From Piscicola geometra (taxonomy: Eukaryota; Annelida; Clitellata; Hirudinida; Piscicolidae): a DNA stretch of 64,000 nucleotides. The translations under genes and the position numbers were made by a program. Positions 46,701-60,400 of the stretch are shown here, piece by piece. Positions within the stretch are counted from its first letter, which is position 1, and each line of letters begins with the position of its first letter. The DNA lies in the NCBI GenBank assembly GCA_943735955.1, contig OX030956.1, forward strand, positions 15,186,695 to 15,250,694, given 5' to 3'. The notes beneath the pieces were generated by a model, which was given only the letters and a program-made list of their open reading frames with translations, had not been told where the DNA came from and made no database searches.

Positions 46701-48081
46701 AGAGAAACAAAGGTAACTTTAGTTGAATCTCTGTAGCACTTTGAAATTCTTGATAACAACTTTGAATTTAGAATTTTCAAACCTAGACTTAATGAGCCAC
46801 CTTTTGAATTCAAGTCATCAGTAGAATGATCTAGGGAAGAACATATTGTATGCAAGATTCATTGCGAATTCGTGTAGGGATGATGACCATTAGGTAGAAT
46901 TTAGTGACAGACGAGGAAATGGTTAAAGATGAAACTTTTTGAAACACTTAAAATGATGACAGAGTTTTGTTAATTGAGCGCTGATGTGACTAGACTTTCT
47001 GGCGTGCTTTCCTGATCGGATATATCTACTTCTTATAGATTTGAATTTCATGTGTATGGATACCTTTTATAATTCGAGAGATATAACTTACTTTTGAGCA
47101 TATAATGATAAATTTAACTACCTATTGTAGTCAAGCAAATCATCTGAGTAGACGAATGATGATGGCGAAGTGGTGACTGCCAAACAGGCACTCATCTGCA
47201 GGAAACTCAATTAAAAGAACTTCTTCAAATAGCGTGCATGAGACTTTTTATAGGCAATAAAGGGTAAAGTAACTTCGGAAAAGTGAAGATTGGCGAAGAG
47301 TCTTGAAGCATGAGATGATCATCCGTTGATATCTGTAGATGACTTTATTTACAAAATTCTATGCTTGTACGCTGGATTAGAATTAGAGAAACAAAGGTAA
47401 CATTAGTTGAATCTCTGTAGCACTGTGAAATTCTTGATAGCACCTATGAATTTGGAATTTTCAAACCAAGACTTAATGAGCGCTGATGTGACTAGATTTT
47501 CTGGCGTGCTTTCCTAATCGGATAAATCTACTTCTTATAGATTTGAATTTCATGTGTATGGATACCTTTTACAATTCGAGAAATATAACTCACTTTTGAG
47601 CATAATGTTAAATTTAACTACCTATTGTAGTGGTAGTGAAGCAAATCATCTGAGTAGACGAATGATGATGGCGGAGCGATACTAGCAGTGTATGCCTGAG
47701 CGACTTAGGGACTCAAAACTGGTTCTTACCTGCACGGAAGAAACTTGAAGAAACATATGATTGAGACGACTTTTATTGAGGGCATTCGGAATGAGTCATT
47801 TGAAACATCATGCAGAAATTATATTTATGATTAGTTGAAAGTGTGTTTGAAGTTAGGTATAGTTTAAGAATGGATAGTCTTTAATGTCTGATACTTGACA
47901 GTCCGACTGAGTTCCATCTGACGAGAAGCTTTTATTGAATTTGATTTGTGCAATGTGCGAGGGAAACTTGTAGGATGCGGTGATTTAATCGATGAGTTGA
48001 TAAGATATTCTGCATGCATTAATAAGAATCACTTTGCAGTCGTGAGACTTGAGGGATGAGATTACAGCTCTACGGTGCGAG

Positions 48082-51000
48082 GTGGTGACTGCCAAACAAG
48101 CACTCATCTGCAGGAAACTCAATTAAAAGAACTTCTTCAAATAGCGTGCATGAGACTTTTTATAGGCAATAAAGGGTAAAGTAACTTCGGAAAAGTGAAG
48201 ATTGGCGAAGAGTCTTGAAGCATGAGATGATCATCCGTTGATATCTGTAGATGACTTTATTTACAAAATTCTATGCTTGTACGCTGGATTAGAATTAGAG
48301 AAACAAAGGTAACTTTAGTTGAATCTCTGTAGCACTTTGAAATTCTTGATAACAACTTTGAATTTAGAATTTTCAAACCTAGACTTAATGAGCCACCTTT
48401 TGAATTCAAGTCATCAGTAGAATGATCTAGGGAAGAACATATTGTATGCAAGATTCATTGCGAATTCGTGTAGGGATGATGACCATGAGGTAGAATTTAG
48501 TGACAGACGAGGAAATGGTTAAAGATGAAACTTTTTGAAACACTTAAAATGATGACAGAGTTGTGTTAATTGAGCGCTGATGTGACTAGACTTTCTGGCG
48601 TGCTTTCCTGATCGGATATATCTACTTCTTATAGATTTGAATTTCATGTGTATGGAAACCTTTTATAATTCGAGAGATATAACTTACTTTTGAGCATATA
48701 CTGATAGATTTAACTAACTATTGTAGTCAAGCAAATCATCTGAGTAGACGAATGATGATGGCGAAGTGGTGACTGCCAAACAGGCACTCATCTGCAGGAA
48801 ACTCAATTAAAAGAACTTCTTCAAATAGCGTGCATGAGACTTTATATAGGCAATAAAGGGTAAAGTAACTTCGGAAAAGTGAAGATTGGCGAAGAGTCTT
48901 GAAGCATGAGATGATCATCCGTTGATATCTGTAGATGACTTTATTTACAAAATTCTATGCTTGTAGGCTGGATTAGAATTAGAGAAACAAAGGTAACTTT
49001 AGTTGAATCTCTGTAGCACTGTGAAATTCTTGATAGCACCTATGAATTTGGAATTTTCAAACCAAGACTTAATGAGCGCTGATGTGACTAGATTTTCTGG
49101 CGTGCTTTCCTAATCGGATAAATCTACTTCTTATAGATTTGAATTTCATGTGTATGGATACCTTTTATAATTCGAGAAATATAACTCACTTTTGAGCATA
49201 ATGTTAAATTTAACTACCTATTGTAGTAGTAGTGAAGCAAATCATCTGAGTAGACGAATGATGATGGCGGAGCGATTCTAGCAGTGTATGCCTGAGCGAC
49301 TTAGGGACTCAAAACTGGTTCTTACCTGCACGGAAGAAACTTGAAGAAACATATGATTGAGACGACTTTTATTGAGGGCATTCGGAATGAGTCATTTGAA
49401 ACATCATGCAGAAATTATATTTATGATTAGTTGAAAGTGTGTTTGAAGTTAGGTATAGTTTAAGAATGGATAGTCTTTAATGTCTGATACTTGACAGTCC
49501 GACTGAGTTCCATCTGACGAGAAGCTTTTATTGAATTTGATTTGTGAAATGTGCGAGGGAAACTTGTAGGATGCGGTGATTTAATCGATGAGTTGATAAG
49601 ATATTCTGCATGCATTAGTAAGAATCACTTTGCAGTCGTGAGACTTGAGGGATGAGATTACAGCTCTACGGTGCGAGGTGGTGACTGCCAAACAAGCACT
49701 CATCTGCAGGAAACTCAATTAAAAGAACTTCTTCAAATAGCGTGCATGAGACTTTATATAGGCAATAAAGTAACTTCGGAAAAGTGAATATTGGCGAAGA
49801 GTCTTGAAGCATGAGATGATCATCCGTTGATATCTGTAGATGACTTTATTTACAAAATTCTATGCTTGTCCGCTGGATTAGAATTAGAGAAACAAAGGTA
49901 ACTTTAGTTGAATCTCTGTAGCACTGTGAAATTCTTGATAACAACTTTGAATTTAGAATTTTCAAACCTAGACTTAATGAGCCACCTTTTGAATTCAAGT
50001 CATCAGTAGAATGATCTAGGGAAGAACATATTGTATGCAAGATTCATTGCGAATTCGTGTAGGGATGATGACCATGAGGTAGAATTTAGTGACAGACGAG
50101 GAAATGGTTAAAGATGAAACTTTCTGAAACACTTAAAATGATGACAGAGTTGTGTTAATTGAGCGCTGATGTGACTAGATTTTCTGGCGTGCATTCCTGA
50201 TCGGATATATCTACTTCTTATAGATTTGAATTTCATGTGTATGGATACCTTTTATAATTCGAGAGATATAACTTACTTTTGAGCATATAATGATAAATTT
50301 AACTACCTATTGTAGTCAAGCAAATCATCTGAGTAGACGAATGATGATGGCGAAGTGGTGACTGCCAAACAGGCACTCATCTGCAGGAAACTCAATTAAA
50401 AGAACTTCTTCAAATAGCGTGCATGAGACTTTATATAGGCAATAAAGGGTAAAGTAACTTCGGAAAAGTGAAGATTGGCGAAGAGTCTTGAAGCATGAGA
50501 TGATCATCCGTTGATATCTGTAGATGACTTTATTTACAAAATTCTATGCTTGTAGGCTGGATTAGAATTAGAGAAACAAAGGTAACTTTAGTTGAATCTC
50601 TGTAGCACTGTGAAATTCTTGATAGCACCTATGAATTTGGAATTTTCAAACCAAGACTTAATGAGCGCTGATGTGACTAGATTTTCTGGCGTGCTTTCCT
50701 GATCGGATATATCTACTTCTTATAGATTTGAATTTCATGTGTATGGATACCTTTTACAATTCGAGAAATATAACTCACTTTTGAGCATAATGTTAAATTT
50801 AACTACCTATTGTAGTGGTAGTGAAGCAAATCATCTGAGTAGACGAATGATGATGGCGGAGCGATACTAGCAGTGTATGCCTGAGCGACTTAGGGACTCA
50901 AAACTGGTTCTTACCTGCACGGAAGAAACTTGAAGAAACATATGATTGAGACGACTTTTATTGAGGGCATTCGGAATGAGTCATTTGAAACATCATGCAG

Positions 51001-54000
51001 AAATTATATTTATGATTAGTTGAAAGTGTGTTTGAAGTTAGGTATAGTTTAAGAATGGATAGTCTTTATTGTCTGATACTTGACAGTCCGACTGAGTTCC
51101 ATCTGACGAGAAGCTTTTATTGAATTTGATTTGTGCAATGTGCGAGGGAAACTTGTAGGATGCGGTGATTTAATCGATGAGTTGATAAGATATTCTGCAT
51201 GCATTAGTAAGAATCACTTTGCAGTCGTGAGACTTGAGGGATGAGATTACAGCTCTACGGTGCGAGGTGGTGACTGCCAAACAAGCACTCATCTGCAGGA
51301 AACTCAATTAAAAGAACTTCTTCAAATAGCGTGCATGAGACTTTTTATAGGCAATAAAGGGTAAAGTAACTTCGGAAAAGTGAAGATTGGCGAAGAGTCT
51401 TGAAGCATGAGATGATCATCCGTTGATATCTGTAGATGACTTTATTTACAAAATTCTATGCTTGTACGCTGGATTAGAATTAGAGAAACAAAGGTAACTT
51501 TAGTTGAATCTCTGTAGCACTTTGAAATTCTTGATAACAACTTTGAATTTAGAATTTTCAAACCTAGACTTAATGAGCCACCTTTTGAATTCAAGTCATC
51601 AGTAGAATGATCTAGGGAAGAACATATTGTATGCAAGATTCATTGCGAATTCGTGTAGGGATGATGACCATGAGGTAGAATTTAGTGACAGACGAGGAAA
51701 TGGTTAAAGATGAAACTTTTTGAAACACTTAAAATGATGACAGAGTTGTGTTAATTGAGCGCTGATGTGACTAGACTTTCTGGCGTGCTTTCCTGATCGG
51801 ATATATCTACTTCTTATAGATTTGAATTTCATGTGTATGGAAACCTTTTATAATTCGAGAGATATAACTTACTTTTGAGCATATACTGATAGATTTAACT
51901 AACTATTGTAGTCAAGCAAATCATCTGAGTAGACGAATGATGATGGCGAAGTGGTGACTGCCAAACAGGCACTCATCTGCAGGAAACTCAATTAAAAGAA
52001 CTTCTTCAAATAGCGTGCATGAGACTTTATATAGGCAATAAAGGGTAAAGTAACTTCGGAAAAGTGAAGATTGGCGAAGAGTCTTGAAGCATGAGATGAT
52101 CATCCGTTGATATCTGTAGATGACTTTATTTACAAAATTCTATGCTTGTAGGCTGGATTAGAATTAGAGAAACAAAGGTAACTTTAGTTGAATCTCTGTA
52201 GCACTGTGAAATTCTTGATAGCACCTATGAATTTGGAATTTTCAAACCAAGACTTAATGAGCGCTGATGTGACTAGATTTTCTGGCGTGCTTTCCTGATC
52301 GGATATATCTACTTCTTATAGATTTGAATTTCATGTGTATGGATACCTTTTACAATTCGAGAAATATAACTCACTTTTGAGCATAATGTTAAATTTAACT
52401 ACCTATTGTAGTAGTAGTGAAGCAAATCATCTGAGTAGACGAATGATGATGGCGGAGCGATACTAGCAGTGTATGCCTGAGCGACTTAGGGACTCAAAAC
52501 TGGTTCTTACCTGCACGGAAGAAACTTGAAGAAACATATGATTGAGACGACTTTTATTGAGGGCATTCGGAATGAGTCATTTGAAACATCATGCAGAAAT
52601 TATATTTATGATTAGTTGAAAGTGTGTTTGAAGTTAGGTATAGTTTAAGAATGGATAGTCTTTAATGTCTGATACTTGACAGTCCGACTGAGTTCCATCT
52701 GACGAGAAGCTTTTATTGAATTTGATTTGTGAAATGTGCGAGGGAAACTTGTAGGATGCGGTGATTTAATCGATGAGTTGATAAGATATTCTGCATGCAT
52801 TAGTAAGAATCACTTTGCAGTCGTGAGACTTGAGGGATGAGAGTACAGCTCTAAGGTGCGAGGTGGTGACTGCCAAACAAGCACTCATCTGCAGGAAACT
52901 CAATTAAAAGAACTTCTTCAAATAGCGTGCATGAGACTTTATATAGGCAATAAAGTAACTTCGGAAAAGTGAATATTGGCGAAGAGTCTTGAAGCATGAG
53001 ATGATCATCCGTTGATATCTGTAGATGACTTTATTTACAAAATTCTATGCTTGTACGCTGGATTAGAATTAGAGAAACAAAGGTAACTTTAGTTGAATCT
53101 CTGTAGCACTGTGAAATTCTTGATAACAACTTTGAATTTAGAATTTTCAAACCTAGACTTAATGAGCCACCTTTTGAATTCAAGTCATCAGTAGAATGAT
53201 CTAGGGAAGAACATATTGTATGCAAGATTCATTGCGAATTCGTGTAGGGATGATGACCATGAGGTAGAATTTAGTGACAGACGAGGAAATGGTTAAAGAT
53301 GAAACTTTCTGAAACACTTAAAATGATGACAGAGTTGTGTTAATTGAGCGCTGATGTGACTAGATTTTCTGGCGTGCATTCCTGATCGGATATATCTACT
53401 TCTTATAGATTTGAATTTCATGTGTATGGATACCTTTTATAATTCGAGAGATATAACTTACTTTTGAGCATATAATGATAAATTTAACTACCTATTGTAG
53501 TCAAGCAAATCATCTGAGTAGACGAATGATGATGGCGAAGTGGTGACTGCCAAACAGGCACTCATCTGCAGGAAACTCAATTAAAAGAACTTCTTCAAAT
53601 AGCGTGCATGAGACTTTATATAGGCAATAAAGGGTAAAGTAACTTCGGAAAAGTGAAGATTGGCGAAGAGTCTTGAAGCATGAGATGATCATCCGTTGAT
53701 ATCTGTAGATGACTTTATTTACAAAATTCTATGCTTGTAGGCTGGATTAGAATTAGAGAAACAAAGGTAACTTTAGTTGAATCTCTGTAGCACTGTGAAA
53801 TTCTTGATAGCACCTATGAATTTGGAATTTTCAAACCAAGACTTAATGAGCGCTGATGTGACTAGATTTTCTGGCGTGCTTTCCTGATCGGATATATCTA
53901 CTTCTTATAGATTTGAATTTCATGTGTATGGATACCTTTTACAATTCGAGAAATATAACTCACTTTTGAGCATAATGTTAAATTTAACTACCTATTGTAG

Positions 54001-54451
54001 TGGTAGTGAAGCAAATCATCTGAGTAGACGAATGATGATGGCGGAGCGATACTAGCAGTGTATGCCTGAGCGACTTAGGGACTCAAAACTGGTTCTTACC
54101 TGCACGGAAGAAACTTGAAGAAACATATGATTGAGACGACTTTTATTGAGGGCATTCGGAATGAGTCATTTGAAACATCATGCAGAAATTATATTTATGA
54201 TTAGTTGAAAGTGTGTTTGAAGTTAGGTATAGTTTAAGAATGGATAGTCTTTATTGTCTGATACTTGACAGTCCGACTGAGTTCCATCTGACGAGAAGCT
54301 TTTATTGAATTTGATTTGTGCAATGTGCGAGGGAAACTTGTAGGATGCGGTGATTTAATCGATGAGTTGATAAGATATTCTGCATGCATTAGTAAGAATC
54401 ACTTTGCAGTCGTGAGACTTGAGGGATGAGATTACAGCTCTACGGTGCGAG
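48082..54451 (+). repeat. Tandem 3185-bp second-level duplication (A-B-A-B twice)
   Basis: 48082-51266 and 51267-54451 have the same unit order and the same private changes: GGAAACC and CATATACTGATAG in the first A, GTAGTAGTAG and GTGAAATGTG in the first B, the 7-bp deletion plus GTGAATATTGG in the second A, and TCTTTATTGTCTG in the second B. The A markers recur once more at 54452 and 56048. Confidence 0.85.
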
Positions 54452-57400
54452 GTGGTGACTGCCAAACAAGCACTCATCTGCAGGAAACTCAATTAAAAGA
54501 ACTTCTTCAAATAGCGTGCATGAGACTTTTTATAGGCAATAAAGGGTAAAGTAACTTCGGAAAAGTGAAGATTGGCGAAGAGTCTTGAAGCATGAGATGA
54601 TCATCCGTTGATATCTGTAGATGACTTTATTTACAAAATTCTATGCTTGTACGCTGGATTAGAATTAGAGAAACAAAGGTAACTTTAGTTGAATCTCTGT
54701 AGCACTTTGAAATTCTTGATAACAACTTTGAATTTAGAATTTTCAAACCTAGACTTAATGAGCCACCTTTTGAATTCAAGTCATCAGTAGAATGATCTAG
54801 GGAAGAACATATTGTATGCAAGATTCATTGCGAATTCGTGTAGGGATGATGACCATGAGGTAGAATTTAGTGACAGACGAGGAAATGGTTAAAGATGAAA
54901 CTTTTTGAAACACTTAAAATGATGACAGAGTTGTGTTAATTGAGCGCTGATGTGACTAGACTTTCTGGCGTGCTTTCCTGATCGGATATATCTACTTCTT
55001 ATAGATTTGAATTTCATGTGTATGGAAACCTTTTATAATTCGAGAGATATAACTTACTTTTGAGCATATACTGATAGATTTAACTAACTATTGTAGTCAA
55101 GCAAATCATCTGAGTAGACGAATGATGATGGCGAAGTGGTGACTGCCAAACAGGCACTCATCTGCAGGAAACTCAATTAAAAGAACTTCTTCAAATAGCG
55201 TGCATGAGACTTTATATAGGCAATAAAGGGTAAAGTAACTTCGGAAAAGTGAAGATTGGCGAAGAGTCTTGAAGCATGAGATGATCATCCGTTGATATCT
55301 GTAGATGACTTTATTTACAAAATTCTATGCTTGTAGGCTGGATTAGAATTAGAGAAACAAAGGTAACTTTAGTTGAATCTCTGTAGCACTGTGAAATTCT
55401 TGATAGCACCTATGAATTTGGAATTTTCAAACCAAGACTTAATGAGCGCTGATGTGACTAGATTTTCTGGCGTGCTTTCCTAATCGGATAAATCTACTTC
55501 TTATAGATTTGAATTTCATGTGTATGGATACCTTTTACAATTCGAGAAATATAACTCACTTTTGAGCATAATGTTAAATTTAACTACCTATTGTAGTGGT
55601 AGTGAAGCAAATCATCTGAGTAGACGAATGATGATGGCGGAGCGATACTAGCAGTGTATGCCTGAGCGACTTAGGGACTCAAAACTGGTTCTTACCTGCA
55701 CGGAAGAAACTTGAAGAAACATATGATTGAGACGACTTTTATTGAGGGCATTCGGAATGAGTCATTTGAAACATCATGCAGAAATTATATTTATGATTAG
55801 TGGAAAGTGTGTTTGAAGTTAGGTATAGTTTAAGAATGGATAGTCTTTAATGTCTGATACTTGACAGTCCGACTGAGTTCCATCTGACGAGAAGCTTTTA
55901 TTGAATTTGATTTGTGCAATGTGCGAGGGAAACTTGTAGGATGCGGTGATTTAATCGATGAGTTGATAAGATATTCTGCATGCATTAGTAAGAATCACTT
56001 TGCAGTCGTGAGACTTGAGGGATGAGATTACAGCTCTACGGTGCGAGGTGGTGACTGCCAAACAAGCACTCATCTGCAGGAAACTCAATTAAAAGAACTT
56101 CTTCAAATAGCGTGCATGAGACTTTTTATAGGCAATAAAGGGTAAAGTAACTTCGGAAAAGTGAAGATTGGCGAAGAGTCTTGAAGCATGAGATGATCAT
56201 CCGTTGATATCTGTAGATGACTTTATTTACAAAATTCTATGCTTGTACGCTGGATTAGAATTAGAGAAACAAAGGTAACTTTAGTTGAATCTCTGTAGCA
56301 CTTTGAAATTCTTGATAACAACTTTGAATTTAGAATTTTCAAACCTAGACTTAATGAGCCACCTTTTGAATTCAAGTCATCAGTAGAATGATCTAGGGAA
56401 GAACATATTGTATGCAAGATTCATTGCGAATTCGTGTAGGGATGATGACCATGAGGTAGAATTTAGTGACAGACGAGGAAATGGTTAAAGATGAAACTTT
56501 TTGAAACACTTAAAATGATGACAGAGTTGTGTTAATTGAGCGCTGATGTGACTAGACTTTCTGGCGTGCTTTCCTGATCGGATATATCTACTTCTTATAG
56601 ATTTGAATTTCATGTGTATGGAAACCTTTTATAATTCGAGAGATATAACTTACTTTTGAGCATATACTGATAGATTTAACTAACTATTGTAGTCAAGCAA
56701 ATCATCTGAGTAGACGAATGATGATGGCGAAGTGGTGACTGCCAAACAGGCACTCATCTGCAGGAAACTCAATTAAAAGAACTTCTTCAAATAGCGTGCA
56801 TGAGACTTTATATAGGCAATAAAGGGTAAAGTAACTTCGGAAAAGTGAAGATTGGCGAAGAGTCTTGAAGCATGAGATGATCATCCGTTGATATCTGTAG
56901 ATGACTTTATTTACAAAATTCTATGCTTGTAGGCTGGATTAGAATTAGAGAAACAAAGGTAACTTTAGTTGAATCTCTGTAGCACTGTGAAATTCTTGAT
57001 AGCACCTATGAATTTGGAATTTTCAAACCAAGACTTAATGAGCGCTGATGTGACTAGATTTTCTGGCGTGCTTTCCTAATCGGATAAATCTACTTCTTAT
57101 AGATTTGAATTTCATGTGTATGGATACCTTTTACAATTCGAGAAATATAACTCACTTTTGAGCATAATGTTAAATTTAACTACCTATTGTAGTGGTAGTG
57201 AAGCAAATCATCTGAGTAGACGAATGATGATGGCGGAGCGATACTAGCAGTGTATGCCTGAGCGACTTAGGGACTCAAAACTGGTTCTTACCTGCACGGA
57301 AGAAACTTGAAGAAACATATGATTGAGACGACTTTTATTGAGGGCATTCGGAATGAGTCATTTGAAACATCATGCAGAAATTATATTTATGATTAGTGGA

Positions 57401-60400
57401 AAGTGTGTTTGAAGTTAGGTATAGTTTAAGAATGGATAGTCTTTAATGTCTGATACTTGACAGTCCGACTGAGTTCCATCTGACGAGAAGCTTTTATTGA
57501 ATTTGATTTGTGCAATGTGCGAGGGAAACTTGTAGGATGCGGTGATTTCATCGATGAGTTGATAAGATATTCTGCATGCATTAGTAAGAATCACTTTGCA
57601 GTCGTGAGACTTGAGGGATGAGATTACAGCTCTACGGTGCGAGGTGGTGACTGCCAAACAAGCACTCATCTGCAGGAAACTCAATTAAAAGAACTTCTTC
57701 AAATAGCGTGCATGAGACTTTTTATAGGCAATAAAGGGTAAAGTAACTTCGGAAAAGTGAAGATTGGCGAAGAGTCTTGAAGCATGAGATGATCATCCGT
57801 TGATATCTGTAGATGACTTTATTTACAAAATTCTATGCTTGTACGCTGGATTAGAATTAGAGAAACAAAGGTAACTTTAGTTGAATCTCTGTAGCACTTT
57901 GAAATTCTTGATAACAACTTTGAATTTAAAATTTTCAAACCTAGACTTAATGAGCCACCTTTTGAATTCAAGTCATCAGTAGAATGATCTAGGGAAGAAC
58001 ATATTGTATGCAAGATTCATTGCGAATTCGTGTAGGGATGATGACCATTAGGTAGAATTTAGTGACAGACGAGGAAATGGTTAAATATGAAACTTTTTGA
58101 AACACTTAAAATGATGACAGAGTTGTGTTAATTGAGCGCTGATGTGACTAGACTTTCTGGCGTGCTTTCCTGATCGGATATATCTACTTCTTATAGATTT
58201 GAATTTCATGTGTATGGATACCTTTTATAATTCGAGAGATATAACTTACTTTTGAGCATATAATGATAAATTTAACTACCTATTGTAGTCAAGCAAATCA
58301 TCTGAGTAGACGAATGATGATGGCGAAGTGGTGACTGCCAAACAGGCACTCATCTGCAGGAAACTCAATTAAAAGAACTTCTTCAAATAGCGTGCATGAG
58401 ACTTTTTATAGGCAATAAAGGGTAAAGTAACTTCGGAAAAGTGAAGATTGGCGAAGAGTCTTGAAGCATGAGATGATCATCCGTTGATATCTGTAGATGA
58501 CTTTATTTACAAAATTCTATGCTTGTACGCTGGATTAGAATTAGAGAAACAAAGGTAACATTAGTTGAATCTCTGTAGCACTGTGAAATTCTTGATAGCA
58601 CCTATGAATTTGGAATTTTCAAACCAAGACTTAATGAGCGCTGATGTGACTAGATTTTCTGGCGTGCTTTCCTAATCGGATATATCTACTTCTTATAGAT
58701 TTGAATTTCATGTGTATGGACACCTTTTACAATTCGAGAAATATAACTCACTTTTGAGCATAATGTTAAATTTAACTACCTATTGTAGTGGTAGTGAAGC
58801 AAATCATCTGAGTAGACGAATGATGATGGCGGAGCGATACTAGCAGTGTATGCCTGAGCGACTTAGGGACTCAAAACTGGTTCTTACCTGCACGGAAGAA
58901 ACTTGAAGAAACATATGATTGAGACGACTTTTATTGAGGGCATTCGGAATGAGTCATTTGAAACATCATGCAGAAATTATATTTATGATTAGTTGAAAGT
59001 GTGTTTGAAGTTAGGTATAGTTTAAGAATGGATAGTCTTTAATGTCTGATACTTGACAGTCCGACTGAGTTCCATCTGACGAGAAGCTTTTATTGAATTT
59101 GATTTGTGCAATGTGCGAGGGAAACTTGTAGGATGCGGTGATTTAATCGATGAGTTGATAAGATATTCTGCATGCATTAGTAAGAATCACTTTGCAGTCG
59201 TGAGACTTGAGGGATGAGATTACAGCTCTACGGTGCGAGGTGGTGACTGCCAAACAAGCACTCATCTGCAGGAAACTCAATTAAAAGAACTTCTTCAAAT
59301 AGCGTGCATGAGACTTTATATAGGCAATAAAGGGTAAAGTAACTTCGGAAAAGTGAAGATTGGCGAAGAGTCTTGAAGCATGAGATGATCATCCGTTGAT
59401 ATCTGTAGATGACTTTATTTACAAAATTCTATGCTTGTACGCTGGATTAGAATTAGAGAAACAAAGGTAACTTTAGTTGAATCTCTGTAGCACTTTGAAA
59501 TTCTTGATAACAACTTTGAATTTAGAATTTTCAAACCTAGACTTAATGAGCCACCTTTTGAATTCAAGTCATCAGTAGAATGATCTAGGGAAGAACATAT
59601 TGTATGCAAGATTCATTGCGAATTCGTGTAGGGATGATGACCATTAGGTAGAATTTAGTGACAGACGAGGAAATGGTTAAATATGAAACTTTTTGAAACA
59701 CTTAAAATGATGACAGAGTTGTGTTAATTGAGCGCTGATGTGACTAGACTTTCTGGCGTGCTTTCCTGATCGGATATATCTACTTCTTATAGATTTGAAT
59801 TTCATGTGTATGGATACCTTTTATAATTCGAGAGATATAACTTACTTTTGAGCATATAATGATAAATTTAACTACCTATTGTAGTCAAGCAAATCATCTG
59901 AGTAGACGAATGATGATGGCGAAGTGGTGACTGCCAAACAGGCACTCATCTGCAGGAAACTCAATTAAAAGAACTTCTTCAAATAGCGTGCATGAGACTT
60001 TTTATAGGCAATAAAGAGTAAAGTAACTTCGGAAAAGTGAAGATTGGCGAAGAGTCTTGAAGCATGAGATGATCATCCGTTGATATCTGTAGATGACTTT
60101 ATTTACAAAATTCTATGCTTGTACGCTGGATTAGAATTAGAGAAACAAAGGTAACATTAGTTGAATCTCTGTAGCACTGTGAAATTCTTGATAGCACCTA
60201 TGAATTTGGAATTTTCAAACCAAGACTTAATGAGCGCTGATGTGACTAGATTTTCTGGCGTGCTTTCCTGATCGGATAAATCTACTTCTTATAGATTTGA
60301 ATTTCATGTGTATGGACACCTTTTACAATTCGAGAAATATAACTCACTTTTGAGCATAATGTTAAATTTAACTACCTATTGTAGTGGTAGTGAAGCAAAT

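Noticed and set aside
57415..57684. 89-codon minus-strand frame in one B unit
   Set aside because: Opened by a single substitution (TTTCATCG for TTTAATCG) that removes a stop present in the other B units I compared.
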